From a virus: a DNA stretch of 64,000 nt. A program made the translations under genes and the position numbers. Position 1 is the stretch's first letter; every line of letters begins with the position of its first letter. The DNA lies in IMG/VR virus record IMGVR_UViG_3300037882_001770, positions 124,001 to 188,000 of that record. The stretch is one strand, 5' to 3'. Below, one piece after another: positions 44,948 through 54,710 of this stretch. The notes beneath the pieces were generated by a model that saw only the letters and a program-made list of their open reading frames with translations, was not told where the DNA came from and did no database searches.

Positions 44948-45093
44948 TGTTTGATCAATACGTAAAACTTTTTAATACCAACTGGGTCGAGCCCTGGATG
45001 GTCGAAGCCTTGACCATAATTATAGGTTCTTTTCTTTTAGTTTTTGTGATCTGTAAAGCCCTGGATTGTTTTAACGGAGATCAGGACCAGTGA
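44944..45093 (+). CDS. Very small membrane protein (49 aa)
   Basis: ATGA overlap with the ligase stop. MMFDQYVKLF and a hydrophobic segment ALTIIIGSFLLVFVI at about 22-36. The end overlaps the next GTG by four bases. Function unknown. Confidence 0.58.
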   Translation: MMFDQYVKLFNTNWVEPWMVEALTIIIGSFLLVFVICKALDCFNGDQDQ

Positions 45094-45176
45094 CCTATCA
45101 AGAGCTGTATCAATATGCAATCTGGCCCATTGCCAAAATGATACGTCGTGTTAAACAGTTTGTTCTGGCGGAATAA
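45090..45176 (+). CDS. Tiny protein (28 aa)
   Basis: GTG overlapping the previous stop (GTGA), sequence starting MTYQELYQYAIWPIAKMIRR, and stop overlapping the next ATG (TAATG). The precise overlaps at both ends are the only support; it may simply keep ribosomes moving to the next gene. Confidence 0.45.
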   Translation: MTYQELYQYAIWPIAKMIRRVKQFVLAE

Positions 45177-45472
45177 TGTCCACCTTAGATACAAGAGATA
45201 TTGACATGACCTATACTAATAGTTTAGCGGGCCCATTTAAAATTCAAAGTCCAAACACTATAGTGGCGCCAGGTGGACCTTACCAATTTTATGATAACAA
45301 GGAATACCAAAATTCCATCAGCTTTCATGCACTAGGTGAGGAAATGCTACGCTGTAGCCCAGACGGCTTTTATGTTCGCGGCAAGAAAGTCGATCAGGAT
45401 GACAAAGAAGCCGAAATAGTATATAATAGTTTCAAAGAATGGTTAACTTGGCAACAACTCAACAGAGGCTAA
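45176..45472 (+). CDS. Protein of unknown function
   Basis: 98 residues, with CSPDGFYVRGKKVDQDDKEA near the end. No family recognised. One base before the next gene. Confidence 0.68.
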   Translation: MSTLDTRDIDMTYTNSLAGPFKIQSPNTIVAPGGPYQFYDNKEYQNSISFHALGEEMLRCSPDGFYVRGKKVDQDDKEAEIVYNSFKEWLTWQQLNRG

Positions 45473-45473
45473 C

Positions 45474-46490
45474 ATGGCAACAAAAGCAGAGAAACAACAA
45501 TTAATTGATACGTTAAAGTTTACACCCAGAACTTACCAGATCAGTATGTGGGGCTATGGTGGCGAAAAGGTCATGGGACGAGTGGATCCTAAAGCGTGGG
45601 ACTATTGCATCAAGCATCGACTCGATCTAGTAGACTTGGCCTGGGGCGATTATGATGAAATCGTTGAAGAACAAGGATTAGATATAGATCAGTTACCATT
45701 TACTCCCGGGTCTTGGTACGAGTGTGACAGCATGGCACATGTTCACGGTGTAAGCCGCAATGCCGGAACCCTGCAGATCACAGATGAAAATGGTGCTACT
45801 GTGTTTGAAAAAAGTTTGGATGACATTGTGGGTGGTGGCTGTGATGGCGAGCCGGACTGGTGTTGCAACGATGAAGTCTGGATTGGTCAAGCTAAAAAGG
45901 GCGAGGTAGTGTTCATTGGAAGCTCAAACGAAAAAGGCACATTCTTTGAAGGCAATATAGAATTAAAGGCACCGTTTGATATTGAGAAACTGGTGTTGAA
46001 CTATGACGAAGTAGACGGAGAAGAAATCATCAACTCGGTCTACTATGACGACGAAGAGATTGAAAACTATGGCGGCAGTACCGACGGTAAGAGTTCAGAC
46101 ATGGACATGGTCAGACTGATCGACGATCAGGGCAACTGGGAGCGATATGAAGTGCCGGATTGTGACGAAGCTCACGAAACTGGCACAGACGATCCTATTG
46201 ACTTTCCTACCAGTGCCTGCGATAGTGAAACCTGGGATCCAGTGGCTGAGCTAGACAAGATTTTGGTAGAAGTTAACCAGCTGGTTGATACGGTCAAGAC
46301 CAATTGGTACCCTAAAAAGATCAAACCTGTACGAGTTGGTCTATACGAAACCAGAACAACTGTGGCTCCTGCGTGGCCTTTTCCAGCAGAACAAATGCTG
46401 GAGTGGACTGGCAAAAATTGGAAAGATGACGAAGGAAACATAATTAAAGAAGTTATCGAGTGGCGTGGACTACAGGAACCAATACTATGA
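45474..46490 (+). CDS. Acidic protein of unknown function
   Basis: 338 residues. Strongly acidic central part; Cys-rich GGGCDGEPDWCCND near 121-134. Possible metal or DNA-mimic role, but no family recognised. A pattern of GYGGE...W at the N-terminus is shared with no gene I know. Confidence 0.68.
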   Translation: MATKAEKQQLIDTLKFTPRTYQISMWGYGGEKVMGRVDPKAWDYCIKHRLDLVDLAWGDYDEIVEEQGLDIDQLPFTPGSWYECDSMAHVHGVSRNAGTLQITDENGATVFEKSLDDIVGGGCDGEPDWCCNDEVWIGQAKKGEVVFIGSSNEKGTFFEGNIELKAPFDIEKLVLNYDEVDGEEIINSVYYDDEEIENYGGSTDGKSSDMDMVRLIDDQGNWERYEVPDCDEAHETGTDDPIDFPTSACDSETWDPVAELDKILVEVNQLVDTVKTNWYPKKIKPVRVGLYETRTTVAPAWPFPAEQMLEWTGKNWKDDEGNIIKEVIEWRGLQEPIL

Positions 46491-46729
46491 TGTCAAGACC
46501 AGAAGTAGCAGGAAAATGTGGATGTGGACGTAGCCCAACAGGCAAGTGTTGCGGTTGGCATGCACTAACAGAATCTGCATATCAAGAACGCCTAGCTGAA
46601 TACCAAGACAGCCAAGCACAGCAACAAAAGACAGATGAACTAGAAGCTTACCGCCAACAGGCCATGGATCTATGGTTTGACAACGGCGGTTCCTGTACCG
46701 GTTCGAGCGGTACACCCAATATCAATTAG
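46487..46729 (+). CDS. CDGSH-like small Fe-S protein candidate
   Basis: 80 residues, ATG overlapping the previous stop. KCGCGRSPTGKCCGWH near residues 10-25 fits C-x-C-x2-S...C-x-G-x-H, the [2Fe-2S] CDGSH pattern, but with one residue fewer in the loop than mitoNEET. A helical tail follows. By this motif it may bind a cluster, which would be a client of the phage IscU/IscA. Also possibly a zinc-binding protein. Confidence 0.6.
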   Translation: MMSRPEVAGKCGCGRSPTGKCCGWHALTESAYQERLAEYQDSQAQQQKTDELEAYRQQAMDLWFDNGGSCTGSSGTPNIN

Positions 46730-46737
46730 GAGAAACG

Positions 46738-47406
46738 ATGAATAGTTATGCAAGTGTAAGTGATATCAACAGCCGAATGATTTCGGTCTACAACAACATG
46801 TTTTTGGCCGTGGTCACCAGCATGTTGGTCAGTCTGTTAGTGGCATCAAGTCCGGAACTTATGGCCTTGCTGTTTGGCACAGCACTCAAATGGCTAGTGA
46901 TCTTTGCACCCTTGGTCATGATCTTTGCCATGACCTGGATCATGCAACGAGCCACCCAAGGTCAAGCTAGAGCCATGCTACATGTGTTTGCGGCCTTGAT
47001 GGGACTGAGTATGAGCACTATTTTTGTTGTTTATACCACTACCAGTATTGTGACAGCATTCATGGGTGCGGCCATTCTGTTCGGCACCATGAGCATCTAC
47101 GGATATTTCACAAAGAACAGTCTTGAATCCTGGGGCAGTTTTCTGTTGGTGGGACTTATTGCAGTGGTAATCACCAGTATTGTCAATCTGTTTATTGGTA
47201 GTAGTACCTTGGCCATGGTTGTGAGTGCTGTGGCCATCATTGTGTTCCTAGGTCTCACTGCCTACGACACACAACGAATCCGCACAGATCTTTCAGTATA
47301 TGAACCCGATTCAAAGGCCGAGATCCTGGGCGCACTGAGTCTGTACTTGAACTTTATCAACTTGTTTATGAGCCTGTTGCAACTATTTGGTAACCGCGAT
47401 GATTAA
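46738..47406 (+). CDS. BI-1/YccA-family membrane protein
   Basis: 222 residues, seven hydrophobic segments. The C-terminal FLGLTAYDTQRIR and GALSLYLNFINLFMSLLQLFG are the family signature of bacterial YccA/YbhL (Bax inhibitor-1). In E. coli YccA binds and restrains the FtsH protease. The phage protein may protect phage proteins from FtsH, or alter the host membrane; this is inference. AGGAG upstream. Confidence 0.88.
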   Translation: MNSYASVSDINSRMISVYNNMFLAVVTSMLVSLLVASSPELMALLFGTALKWLVIFAPLVMIFAMTWIMQRATQGQARAMLHVFAALMGLSMSTIFVVYTTTSIVTAFMGAAILFGTMSIYGYFTKNSLESWGSFLLVGLIAVVITSIVNLFIGSSTLAMVVSAVAIIVFLGLTAYDTQRIRTDLSVYEPDSKAEILGALSLYLNFINLFMSLLQLFGNRDD

Positions 47407-47563
47407 ACAGTTTCGTATCTGGCTGGCCCGTAAGATTCTAGGCACACACTGTCCTTGTTATCAGATGGGCTATCACAGCATGGTAGACTTTCAACAACGC
47501 AGTGCCGACGCTCTAGCAAAACATCAGGTAAAAAAACGTGAATCCGATCAATCTGTTATCTAG
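47399..47563 (+). CDS. Very small protein (54 aa)
   Basis: ATG overlaps the BI-1 stop by eight bases. Sequence starts MIKQFRIWLARKILGTHCPC, basic, CPC motif. The stop lies 26 bases inside the next gene. Likely real given the coupling. Function unknown. Confidence 0.5.
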   Translation: MIKQFRIWLARKILGTHCPCYQMGYHSMVDFQQRSADALAKHQVKKRESDQSVI

Positions 47564-47765
47564 TGCTGTAGACAATCTTTGGTTGTGGACCTATGGTCTT
47601 GTTGCTGGGTGGGGGGTGACCTTTACCTTGGTAGTTGCAGCCTTGATTATTTTGTTGATCCGCACCATCAATCTACAACGCCGGGTGGATCGACTTGAAA
47701 ATCGAATTATAACTAACGAACGAGAATTTAATATATTCAGCAAGACATGGCCAGGCAAGAAATAG
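47538..47765 (+). CDS. Small membrane protein with coiled coil
   Basis: 75 residues, GTG start. Membrane segment at about 18-41, then charged RRVDRLENRI coiled coil. Looks like other phage tail-anchored or holin-accessory proteins. Overlaps the next gene by 19 bases. Confidence 0.58.
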   Translation: MNPINLLSSAVDNLWLWTYGLVAGWGVTFTLVVAALIILLIRTINLQRRVDRLENRIITNEREFNIFSKTWPGKK

Positions 47766-48316
47766 ACCAACATCATTGCAGTGTTTGTTCCTGCGAATAC
47801 ACTGATGACGAAGGTGGTGTACAAGGGGCATTTGGCATGTTGCCTGTGAGCTTTTGTCCCACTTGTTTTAGTTGCATGTGTGACATGGCTGCGCAATATT
47901 TAGATATTGGATTAGACGGTGAGCCAAACCCGCACCACGACGAACTAATACAGCATCTACGTGGGCACGATACTGTAGTGATTAATGCTCAGCACGGAGG
48001 GTTTGGTCTCAGCCGAGTTGCGCAGCTCAGTTATCTTGAACGTAGCGGAATCAAGTACACGTTGGTCAATAGAGAAGATCAAATTAGTAATGACAGATAC
48101 GGCCCTATAATTTTGGTCAATGGAGCTCACTGGTATGATCGAAATATCAAACGAAATGATCCTGTGTTGGTTTCTTTAGTGGAAGAATTAGGCAAAGAGT
48201 CGTGGGGCGATCACGCTCGACTCAAACTGGTTCAGATTCCAGCCGATGTCAACTGGCAGATAGAGGAATATGACGGGCTAGAGTGGGTAAGCGAACAACA
48301 CAGAACCTGGAATTAA
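47747..48316 (+). CDS. Cys-rich zinc-binding-type phage protein
   Basis: 189 residues. HHCSVCSCEYTDD and FCPTCFSCMC give two Cys pairs, likely a zinc ribbon. The C-terminal domain (HDTVVINAQHGGFGLSR, ILVNGAHWYDRN) belongs to a family seen in T4-like phages, of unknown function. Confidence 0.7.
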   Translation: MARQEIDQHHCSVCSCEYTDDEGGVQGAFGMLPVSFCPTCFSCMCDMAAQYLDIGLDGEPNPHHDELIQHLRGHDTVVINAQHGGFGLSRVAQLSYLERSGIKYTLVNREDQISNDRYGPIILVNGAHWYDRNIKRNDPVLVSLVEELGKESWGDHARLKLVQIPADVNWQIEEYDGLEWVSEQHRTWN

Positions 48317-48317
48317 C

Positions 48318-48325
48318 AATAAATA
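48318..48325 (+). promoter_or_regulatory. T4-type late promoter (AATAAATA)
   Basis: Seven bases before ATG 48333, no Shine-Dalgarno; leader at most about two bases. Confidence 0.62.
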
Positions 48326-48332
48326 TTAAACT

Positions 48333-49907
48333 ATGCTCTTTGGATACCTAACTCTATTTACAGCTCTGATATTATCAGTGTCAGCAGCAGTATATTCTAT
48401 TCTTGGACTGACAGCCATCTTTGCCGCGGCATTTTGGCCCATTGTGGTTCTTGGTGGCAGTCTGGAGTTTGGTAAAATTGTTACCACATTATGGTTACAC
48501 AAGTATTGGAACCGCGCAGAACTACAATATAAAGTTTATTTGAGTAGTGCTGTGGTTATTCTTATGGTATTGACCAGTATGGGTGTGTTTGGATTTTTAA
48601 GCAAGGCACATCTGGACCAGGCAGTCCCAACAGGTGACATTGTTGCCCAGGTACAAATATTTGATGATAAAATTCAAACGCAAAAAGACAATATCAAGAC
48701 AGCACGAGCGGCCTTGACACAGATGGATTCAGCAGTGGATCAAACCATGGGTCGTAGCCAGGATGAAAAAGGTGCTGACAAAGCAGTTGCTATTCGACGT
48801 AGCCAAGCTCGTGAACGCACAGCATTACAAAACGATATAGCAAAAGCACAAACAGAAATTACACGGCTACAAGAACAACGAGCTCCTATTGCCAGCCAAG
48901 CACGCCAGGTAGAAGCCGAAGTTGGTCCTATCAAGTATATTGCTGCACTAATCTACGGCGACAACCCTGAGGCTAATCTCCTGGAAAAAGCAGTACGCTG
49001 GGTAATTATATTGATTGTCATTGTATTCGACCCACTGGCACTTACATTGTTATTGGCCGCAACCAAAACCTTTGAATGGGAGCGCAGTGTCAACCTCATG
49101 GCTCCTAAAAGAAAAGAGCCTGACTATGAACCCGATGACGGCCCACTAACCGACGCCCAACTTGATCAACTTCGTAAACTGGTCAAAGATGATTTACCAA
49201 CAGGCAAAATTACCTCTAGAAACTCTTTATTTCCGGATGCGGATGAAATACTAAAGAATGGTGTTGCAAATGTAGATCCCACGGCGTCGATGCCGCTTAA
49301 TAAGAAAGAGCAAATACTTGCCGGATTAGACAGCATGTGGGATCGCGCCAAAGTACTTGTGAAACAAGATGCCGAAGCTGAGCATGCACCGATCAACACA
49401 CCACAACCAGCAGAAGAAAAAATAGTTGTTGATACAGCATTACCCGACGAAGACACTCCCGAAAAACGAGCAGAACGAGCATGGAAGATCAAGAATCCAG
49501 ACAAAACGTTAAAACGTCAACGTCAACTATTTGAGGTTGGTATTATAAAACAACTTCCATGGCACGATCCTGAATTTCAAGTCGACATGCTTGATGAAAT
49601 GAAACTCAAAGCCGATAATATTCCTAATGGACACACTGGCGAAGTTCGCGGATTTGGAAATCAATTTCCAACCGATGCAATAAAAGGTGACATGTTTTTG
49701 AGAGTGGATCGATTGCCTAGTGCATTGTACAAGTTTAATGGGGTCAACTGGATTGAAGTTGATAAAAACCTTAGCGACAGTTATGCATACGATGAGGCCT
49801 ACATTGACCATTTGATTTCTAAAATTGACTCTGGTGAATATGACCCAGATTTATTAAGCGACGCCGAAAAAGATCATATCACCGCAAGACTAAACTCTAC
49901 AAAATAA
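48333..49907 (+). CDS. Large membrane protein with coiled coil
   Basis: 524 residues. Four hydrophobic segments: about 3-25, 27-50, 66-90, then after a long Gln/Ala-rich coiled coil (95-200) a fourth near 216-240. The C-terminal 280 residues are soluble, acidic, ending GEYDPDLLSDAEKDH. Similar membrane-plus-coil proteins occur in T4-like marine phages. Function unknown; late expression suggests a role in host takeover of the envelope or in virion assembly. Confidence 0.7.
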   Translation: MLFGYLTLFTALILSVSAAVYSILGLTAIFAAAFWPIVVLGGSLEFGKIVTTLWLHKYWNRAELQYKVYLSSAVVILMVLTSMGVFGFLSKAHLDQAVPTGDIVAQVQIFDDKIQTQKDNIKTARAALTQMDSAVDQTMGRSQDEKGADKAVAIRRSQARERTALQNDIAKAQTEITRLQEQRAPIASQARQVEAEVGPIKYIAALIYGDNPEANLLEKAVRWVIILIVIVFDPLALTLLLAATKTFEWERSVNLMAPKRKEPDYEPDDGPLTDAQLDQLRKLVKDDLPTGKITSRNSLFPDADEILKNGVANVDPTASMPLNKKEQILAGLDSMWDRAKVLVKQDAEAEHAPINTPQPAEEKIVVDTALPDEDTPEKRAERAWKIKNPDKTLKRQRQLFEVGIIKQLPWHDPEFQVDMLDEMKLKADNIPNGHTGEVRGFGNQFPTDAIKGDMFLRVDRLPSALYKFNGVNWIEVDKNLSDSYAYDEAYIDHLISKIDSGEYDPDLLSDAEKDHITARLNSTK

Positions 49908-49910
49908 CAC

Positions 49911-51113
49911 ATGACTGATACTATCATACATTGTTCGTTCTGTGCCAAACACAAAGATCGCGTTACCAAGTTAATAGTAGGGCACAATGTTGCTATATGT
50001 AATGAATGTGTGGATCTGTGCGAGGGACTACTACACGATTCTAAAAAAACAGCCAAATCTGATCTAGTTAAGTCAGCAATCTTAGATCCTAAAGAAATAA
50101 AAGATTATCTTGATCGGTATGTGGTTGGGCAACATGATTCTAAAGTTATATTAGCAGTAGCGATAGCGAATCACTACAAACGAATTAGTAATCAAGATCT
50201 AGCCACCGAAATTCAGAAATCTAATATCCTAATGATTGGTCCTACCGGAACTGGCAAAACTCTCATGGCTCGTACTGTAGCCAAGTATCTCGATGTTCCG
50301 TTTGTAGTAGCCGATGCAACTTGTCTGACAGAAGCTGGATATGTTGGTGATGATGTTGAAAGTTTAATTAGCAGATTGTATCAGGCCGCCGATGGCAGTG
50401 TAGATCGATGTCAACAAGGTATAATATTTCTTGACGAAATTGACAAAATTGCGCGAAAAACAGAAAGCAGTACTGTAGCCCGAGACGTCAGCGGCGAAGG
50501 AGTACAGCAGGCTCTACTCAAGCTAGTCGAAGGAACTAGATGTAAAATTCCAATCAATGGAAATCGTAAATCTGGAACTGATACTGTTGAAATTGACACT
50601 ACTAATATTTTATTCATTGCAGGCGGCGCATTTGTTGGATTAGATAAAATAGTGCAATCTCGCATACAAGGAACTACAATTGGATTTAGTGCCCACGTAA
50701 ATTCTGCTGCTGATATTAGTAATGAGCCGGTACTACCGTCGGACTTGGTTAGATACGGAATGATTCCGGAATTTGTTGGAAGATTTAGTAGTTGTGTTAG
50801 TCTACAGGATTTGACCAAAGAGCAGTTAATTAACATTTTGACTCAGGTACAACACAATTTTGTTGAACAGTATAAATGGTTGTTTAGTTGCGACGGTGTT
50901 GATCTTGCATTTGATTTAGACAGTTTAGATCTTATTGCGGACCGCACACTAAAAAGCAAAACAGGTGCACGTGGCCTACATAACGAACTAGAAAGAGTGC
51001 TATTGCCTCACATGTTCGACCTTCCGCGGTATCGACAGCAAAATATTCTACAAGTTACAATTAATAAAGCACAGGTAAATACTCCTATGACATTAATACA
51101 AGGTAACGCATGA
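49911..51113 (+). CDS. clpX: ClpX unfoldase
   Basis: 400 residues (E. coli 424). ClpX unfolds tagged proteins and feeds ClpP. The zinc domain has C8, C11, C30, C33; Walker A GPTGTGKT is at 110-117, pore loop GYVG at 143-146, Walker B LDE at 174-176, and the ClpP-docking IGF at 257-259. The RKH substrate loop reads RKS (219-221). There is no clpP in the window, so it probably docks host ClpP. It overlaps rpsU by four bases. Confidence 0.95.
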   Translation: MTDTIIHCSFCAKHKDRVTKLIVGHNVAICNECVDLCEGLLHDSKKTAKSDLVKSAILDPKEIKDYLDRYVVGQHDSKVILAVAIANHYKRISNQDLATEIQKSNILMIGPTGTGKTLMARTVAKYLDVPFVVADATCLTEAGYVGDDVESLISRLYQAADGSVDRCQQGIIFLDEIDKIARKTESSTVARDVSGEGVQQALLKLVEGTRCKIPINGNRKSGTDTVEIDTTNILFIAGGAFVGLDKIVQSRIQGTTIGFSAHVNSAADISNEPVLPSDLVRYGMIPEFVGRFSSCVSLQDLTKEQLINILTQVQHNFVEQYKWLFSCDGVDLAFDLDSLDLIADRTLKSKTGARGLHNELERVLLPHMFDLPRYRQQNILQVTINKAQVNTPMTLIQGNA

Positions 51114-51331
51114 GAGAGTATCGAAGAGGAGTTGTTGTCAAGGATGGCAATGTAGAAAAAGCTCTGCGTAAATTTAAGAAAAAAATAATGGAAAGTGGAT
51201 TGCTCAATGAATTACGTGAGCGAGAAACCTACGAGAAACCAACCACCGAACGTAAACGTAAAAAAGGTGCGGCCAAAGCACGTTGGCGAAAAGAACTACG
51301 TTCACAACAATTGCCAAAAAAATTATATTAA
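51110..51331 (+). CDS. rpsU: Ribosomal protein bS21
   Basis: 73 residues. [33 protein letters not shown] and the basic [15 protein letters not shown] end match bS21 (residues RFKR...[11 protein letters not shown]). bS21 sits near the anti-Shine-Dalgarno on the 30S subunit and aids initiation. Phage versions are known from marine phages. It may help the phage's own mRNAs, including leaderless ones. Confidence 0.92.
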   Translation: MREYRRGVVVKDGNVEKALRKFKKKIMESGLLNELRERETYEKPTTERKRKKGAAKARWRKELRSQQLPKKLY

Positions 51332-51332
51332 C

Positions 51333-51566
51333 GTGTACATTGAGTTTAAACTGCCCCAGGACGAAAGTTATGGGTATGTTCTTAATCTAATCAAAGTAGA
51401 AATTGTAGATTGGGCAACCAAATACAATATTTCCTACACGCAAAAAACAATAAAGTACACACATAGATTAGGATTCAACAACGATGAATCTTTTAGCCTG
51501 TTTCCAATGACATGGACTGCTGAAATACCCTATCAAATAATCAATATTGCTAACGAGAAATATTAA
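51333..51566 (+). CDS. Protein of unknown function
   Basis: 77 residues from GTG 51333, just after bS21. YIEFKLPQDESYGYVLNL, compact alpha/beta. No family recognised. Confidence 0.6.
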   Translation: MYIEFKLPQDESYGYVLNLIKVEIVDWATKYNISYTQKTIKYTHRLGFNNDESFSLFPMTWTAEIPYQIINIANEKY

Positions 51567-51568
51567 GA

Positions 51569-51576
51569 GATAAATA
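51569..51576 (+). promoter_or_regulatory. T4-type late promoter (GATAAATA)
   Basis: Directly before the hairpin leader 51582-51604. Predicted +1 is the first G of the hairpin. Confidence 0.68.
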
Positions 51577-51581
51577 TTTTT

Positions 51582-51604
51582 GTAGATGCCCAGTTGGGGT
51601 CTAC
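51582..51604 (+). promoter_or_regulatory. 5'-terminal hairpin leader 1 (groES side)
   Basis: GTAGA / TCTAC outer stem with CCC/GGG inner pairing. It begins at the predicted transcription start. Homologous to the hairpin before hsp20 (53723-53750), with a compensated A-T for G-C change in the third pair. Confidence 0.65.
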
Positions 51605-51637
51605 TTTATTACTTGCTTATTTTTAAGGAGAAATTAT

Positions 51638-51664
51638 ATGTCAAAGCACATCTACGTGACCTAG
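51638..51664 (+). CDS. Eight-codon upstream ORF (MSKHIYVT)
   Basis: ATG 51638 with a strong AAGGAG eight bases upstream, stop TAG at 51662. The leader before it matches the hsp20 leader, so it is either a leader peptide or the truncated start of a duplicated gene. No direct evidence of translation. Confidence 0.4.
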   Translation: MSKHIYVT

Positions 51665-51700
51665 CGTCCGCAACTCCCTTACATTTAATTATTTGCATGG

Positions 51701-51730
51701 TTGACAACTTGTTGCCCTCCATGTTATACT
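51701..51730 (+). promoter_or_regulatory. Sigma70-type promoter of groES-groEL
   Basis: TTGACA, 18-base spacer, TATACT. An inverted repeat (ATGTTC-TTAG-GAACAT, 51731-51746) covers the predicted start near 51737 and may be an operator. Confidence 0.8.
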
Positions 51731-51773
51731 ATGTTCTTAGGAACATGGCAACCTATTTTTTAAAGGAGTTATA

Positions 51774-53695
<1,922 letters not shown>

Positions 53696-53711
53696 TTCAG
53701 TAATAAATTGT

Positions 53712-53719
53712 TATAAATA
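53712..53719 (+). promoter_or_regulatory. T4-type late promoter (TATAAATA)
   Basis: Perfect consensus, followed by a strong hairpin and AAAGGAG before the hsp20 gene. Confidence 0.78.
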
Positions 53720-53722
53720 CTA

Positions 53723-53750
53723 CTGTGGATGCCGATGGTCGGGTCCACAG
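53723..53750 (+). promoter_or_regulatory. 5'-terminal hairpin leader 2 (hsp20)
   Basis: CTGTGGA / TCCACAG 7-bp stem with inner CCGA / TCGG. The predicted +1 (about 53725) is in the stem. Similar in sequence and layout to leader 1, including the CTTGCTTA stretch before the ribosome site. Confidence 0.72.
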
Positions 53751-53783
53751 TATTATGTCACTTGCTTAATAAAGGAGAAAACA

Positions 53784-54227
53784 ATGACAAAAATCACAAC
53801 TCTGGACCTCAGTCCATTCTATCGCAATTCTGTTGGTGTAGACAAATTATTTGACCGTTTAATGGGCCAAATTGATGCTGGCGGCACTACACAAAACTAT
53901 CCACCTTACAACATTGTAAAAACTAGCGACAATACCTACGAGATTCAAGTAGCTGTTGCAGGCTTTACACAAGGCGAGGTTACTGTGAATGTCAATGAAG
54001 GCAATTTGATCATCACTGGCGAAAAGCTGTCAACAGATTTACCCGAAGGTCATGTTTATGAGCATCAAGGTATCAGTGCTCGTCGTTTTATACGCACATT
54101 TACTCTAGCTGATTATGTAGAAGTAACCAGTGCCGTTAGCCGAGATGGTATCCTTACTGTCAAGCTAGAACGACAAGTTCCTGAGGCAATGAAGCCTAAA
54201 ACTATTGCGATTTCATACGAATCGTAA
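53784..54227 (+). CDS. Hsp20 small heat-shock protein
   Basis: 147 residues, alpha-crystallin domain at about 38-130 (YEIQVAVAGFTQGEVTVNV, GHVYEHQGISARRFIRTFTL, GILTVKLE) and C-terminal IAI (IXI) motif. It binds unfolding proteins. Late promoter and hairpin leader precede. Confidence 0.94.
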   Translation: MTKITTLDLSPFYRNSVGVDKLFDRLMGQIDAGGTTQNYPPYNIVKTSDNTYEIQVAVAGFTQGEVTVNVNEGNLIITGEKLSTDLPEGHVYEHQGISARRFIRTFTLADYVEVTSAVSRDGILTVKLERQVPEAMKPKTIAISYES

Positions 54228-54235
54228 TATAATTA

Positions 54236-54243
54236 AGTAAATA
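54236..54243 (+). promoter_or_regulatory. T4-type late promoter (AGTAAATA)
   Basis: Just before the AGTGGAG / CTCCACT hairpin (54245-54269) and the clpS ribosome site. Confidence 0.62.
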
Positions 54244-54244
54244 C

Positions 54245-54269
54245 AGTGGAGGGCATATTGCTCTCCACT
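54245..54269 (+). promoter_or_regulatory. 5' hairpin leader 3 (clpS)
   Basis: 7-bp stem AGTGGAG / CTCCACT with an 11-base loop, two bases after TAAATA. Same plan as leaders 1 and 2 but not clearly homologous. Confidence 0.6.
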
Positions 54270-54290
54270 ATAATAACAAAGGAACACCGG

Positions 54291-54599
54291 ATGTCTCAAG
54301 CAGAAACAGTTGTAAAACCCGCAGTCAACCAAATTCTTAAAGAGCCACCAATGTTTAAGATCATCTATCTTAATGATAGTCAGACCACCGTGGAATTTGT
54401 CATTGACACACTGATTGATTTTTTCAGTTATACTCCCGAAACTGCATTAAAAATTACACAAGATATACACGAAATTGGGTCGGCAGTGGTAGCAGTGTTA
54501 CCATACGAAATTGCCGAACAAAAAGGAATTGAGGTCACTGTGTGTGCAAGGACTAACAATTATCCTTTGCAAATTAAATTAGAGCCAGAAAACGCCTAA
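54291..54599 (+). CDS. clpS: ClpS protease adaptor
   Basis: 102 residues. MFKIIYLNDSQTTVEFVIDTL and FFSYTPETALKITQDIHEIGSA match ClpS, which delivers N-degron proteins to ClpAP. The pocket motif NDD of E. coli reads NDS; Asp36 is Ser and the gate Met40 is Val, while the pocket His is kept. Its choice of N-end residue may be changed. It follows hsp20. Confidence 0.92.
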   Translation: MSQAETVVKPAVNQILKEPPMFKIIYLNDSQTTVEFVIDTLIDFFSYTPETALKITQDIHEIGSAVVAVLPYEIAEQKGIEVTVCARTNNYPLQIKLEPENA

Positions 54600-54710
54600 A
54601 CAAAACAGTCCGGTCTTCTATTGATCTAGAGTCGTAACGATATAGCTGGAATTTACCAGTGAACCCATCAGACGTGGTGGGCTACGGGCATCAGAGGGGA
54701 TAACCCTTAT

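Noticed and set aside
53784-54227. ROSE-type RNA thermometer before hsp20
   Set aside because: The hairpin does not pair with the AAAGGAG ribosome site, so the usual ROSE mechanism is not supported.
54600-54710. Possible tRNA or terminator between clpS and the phosphoesterase
   Set aside because: No T-loop consensus or cloverleaf; the only hairpin (GATAA-CCC-TTATC) is short and has no T run.
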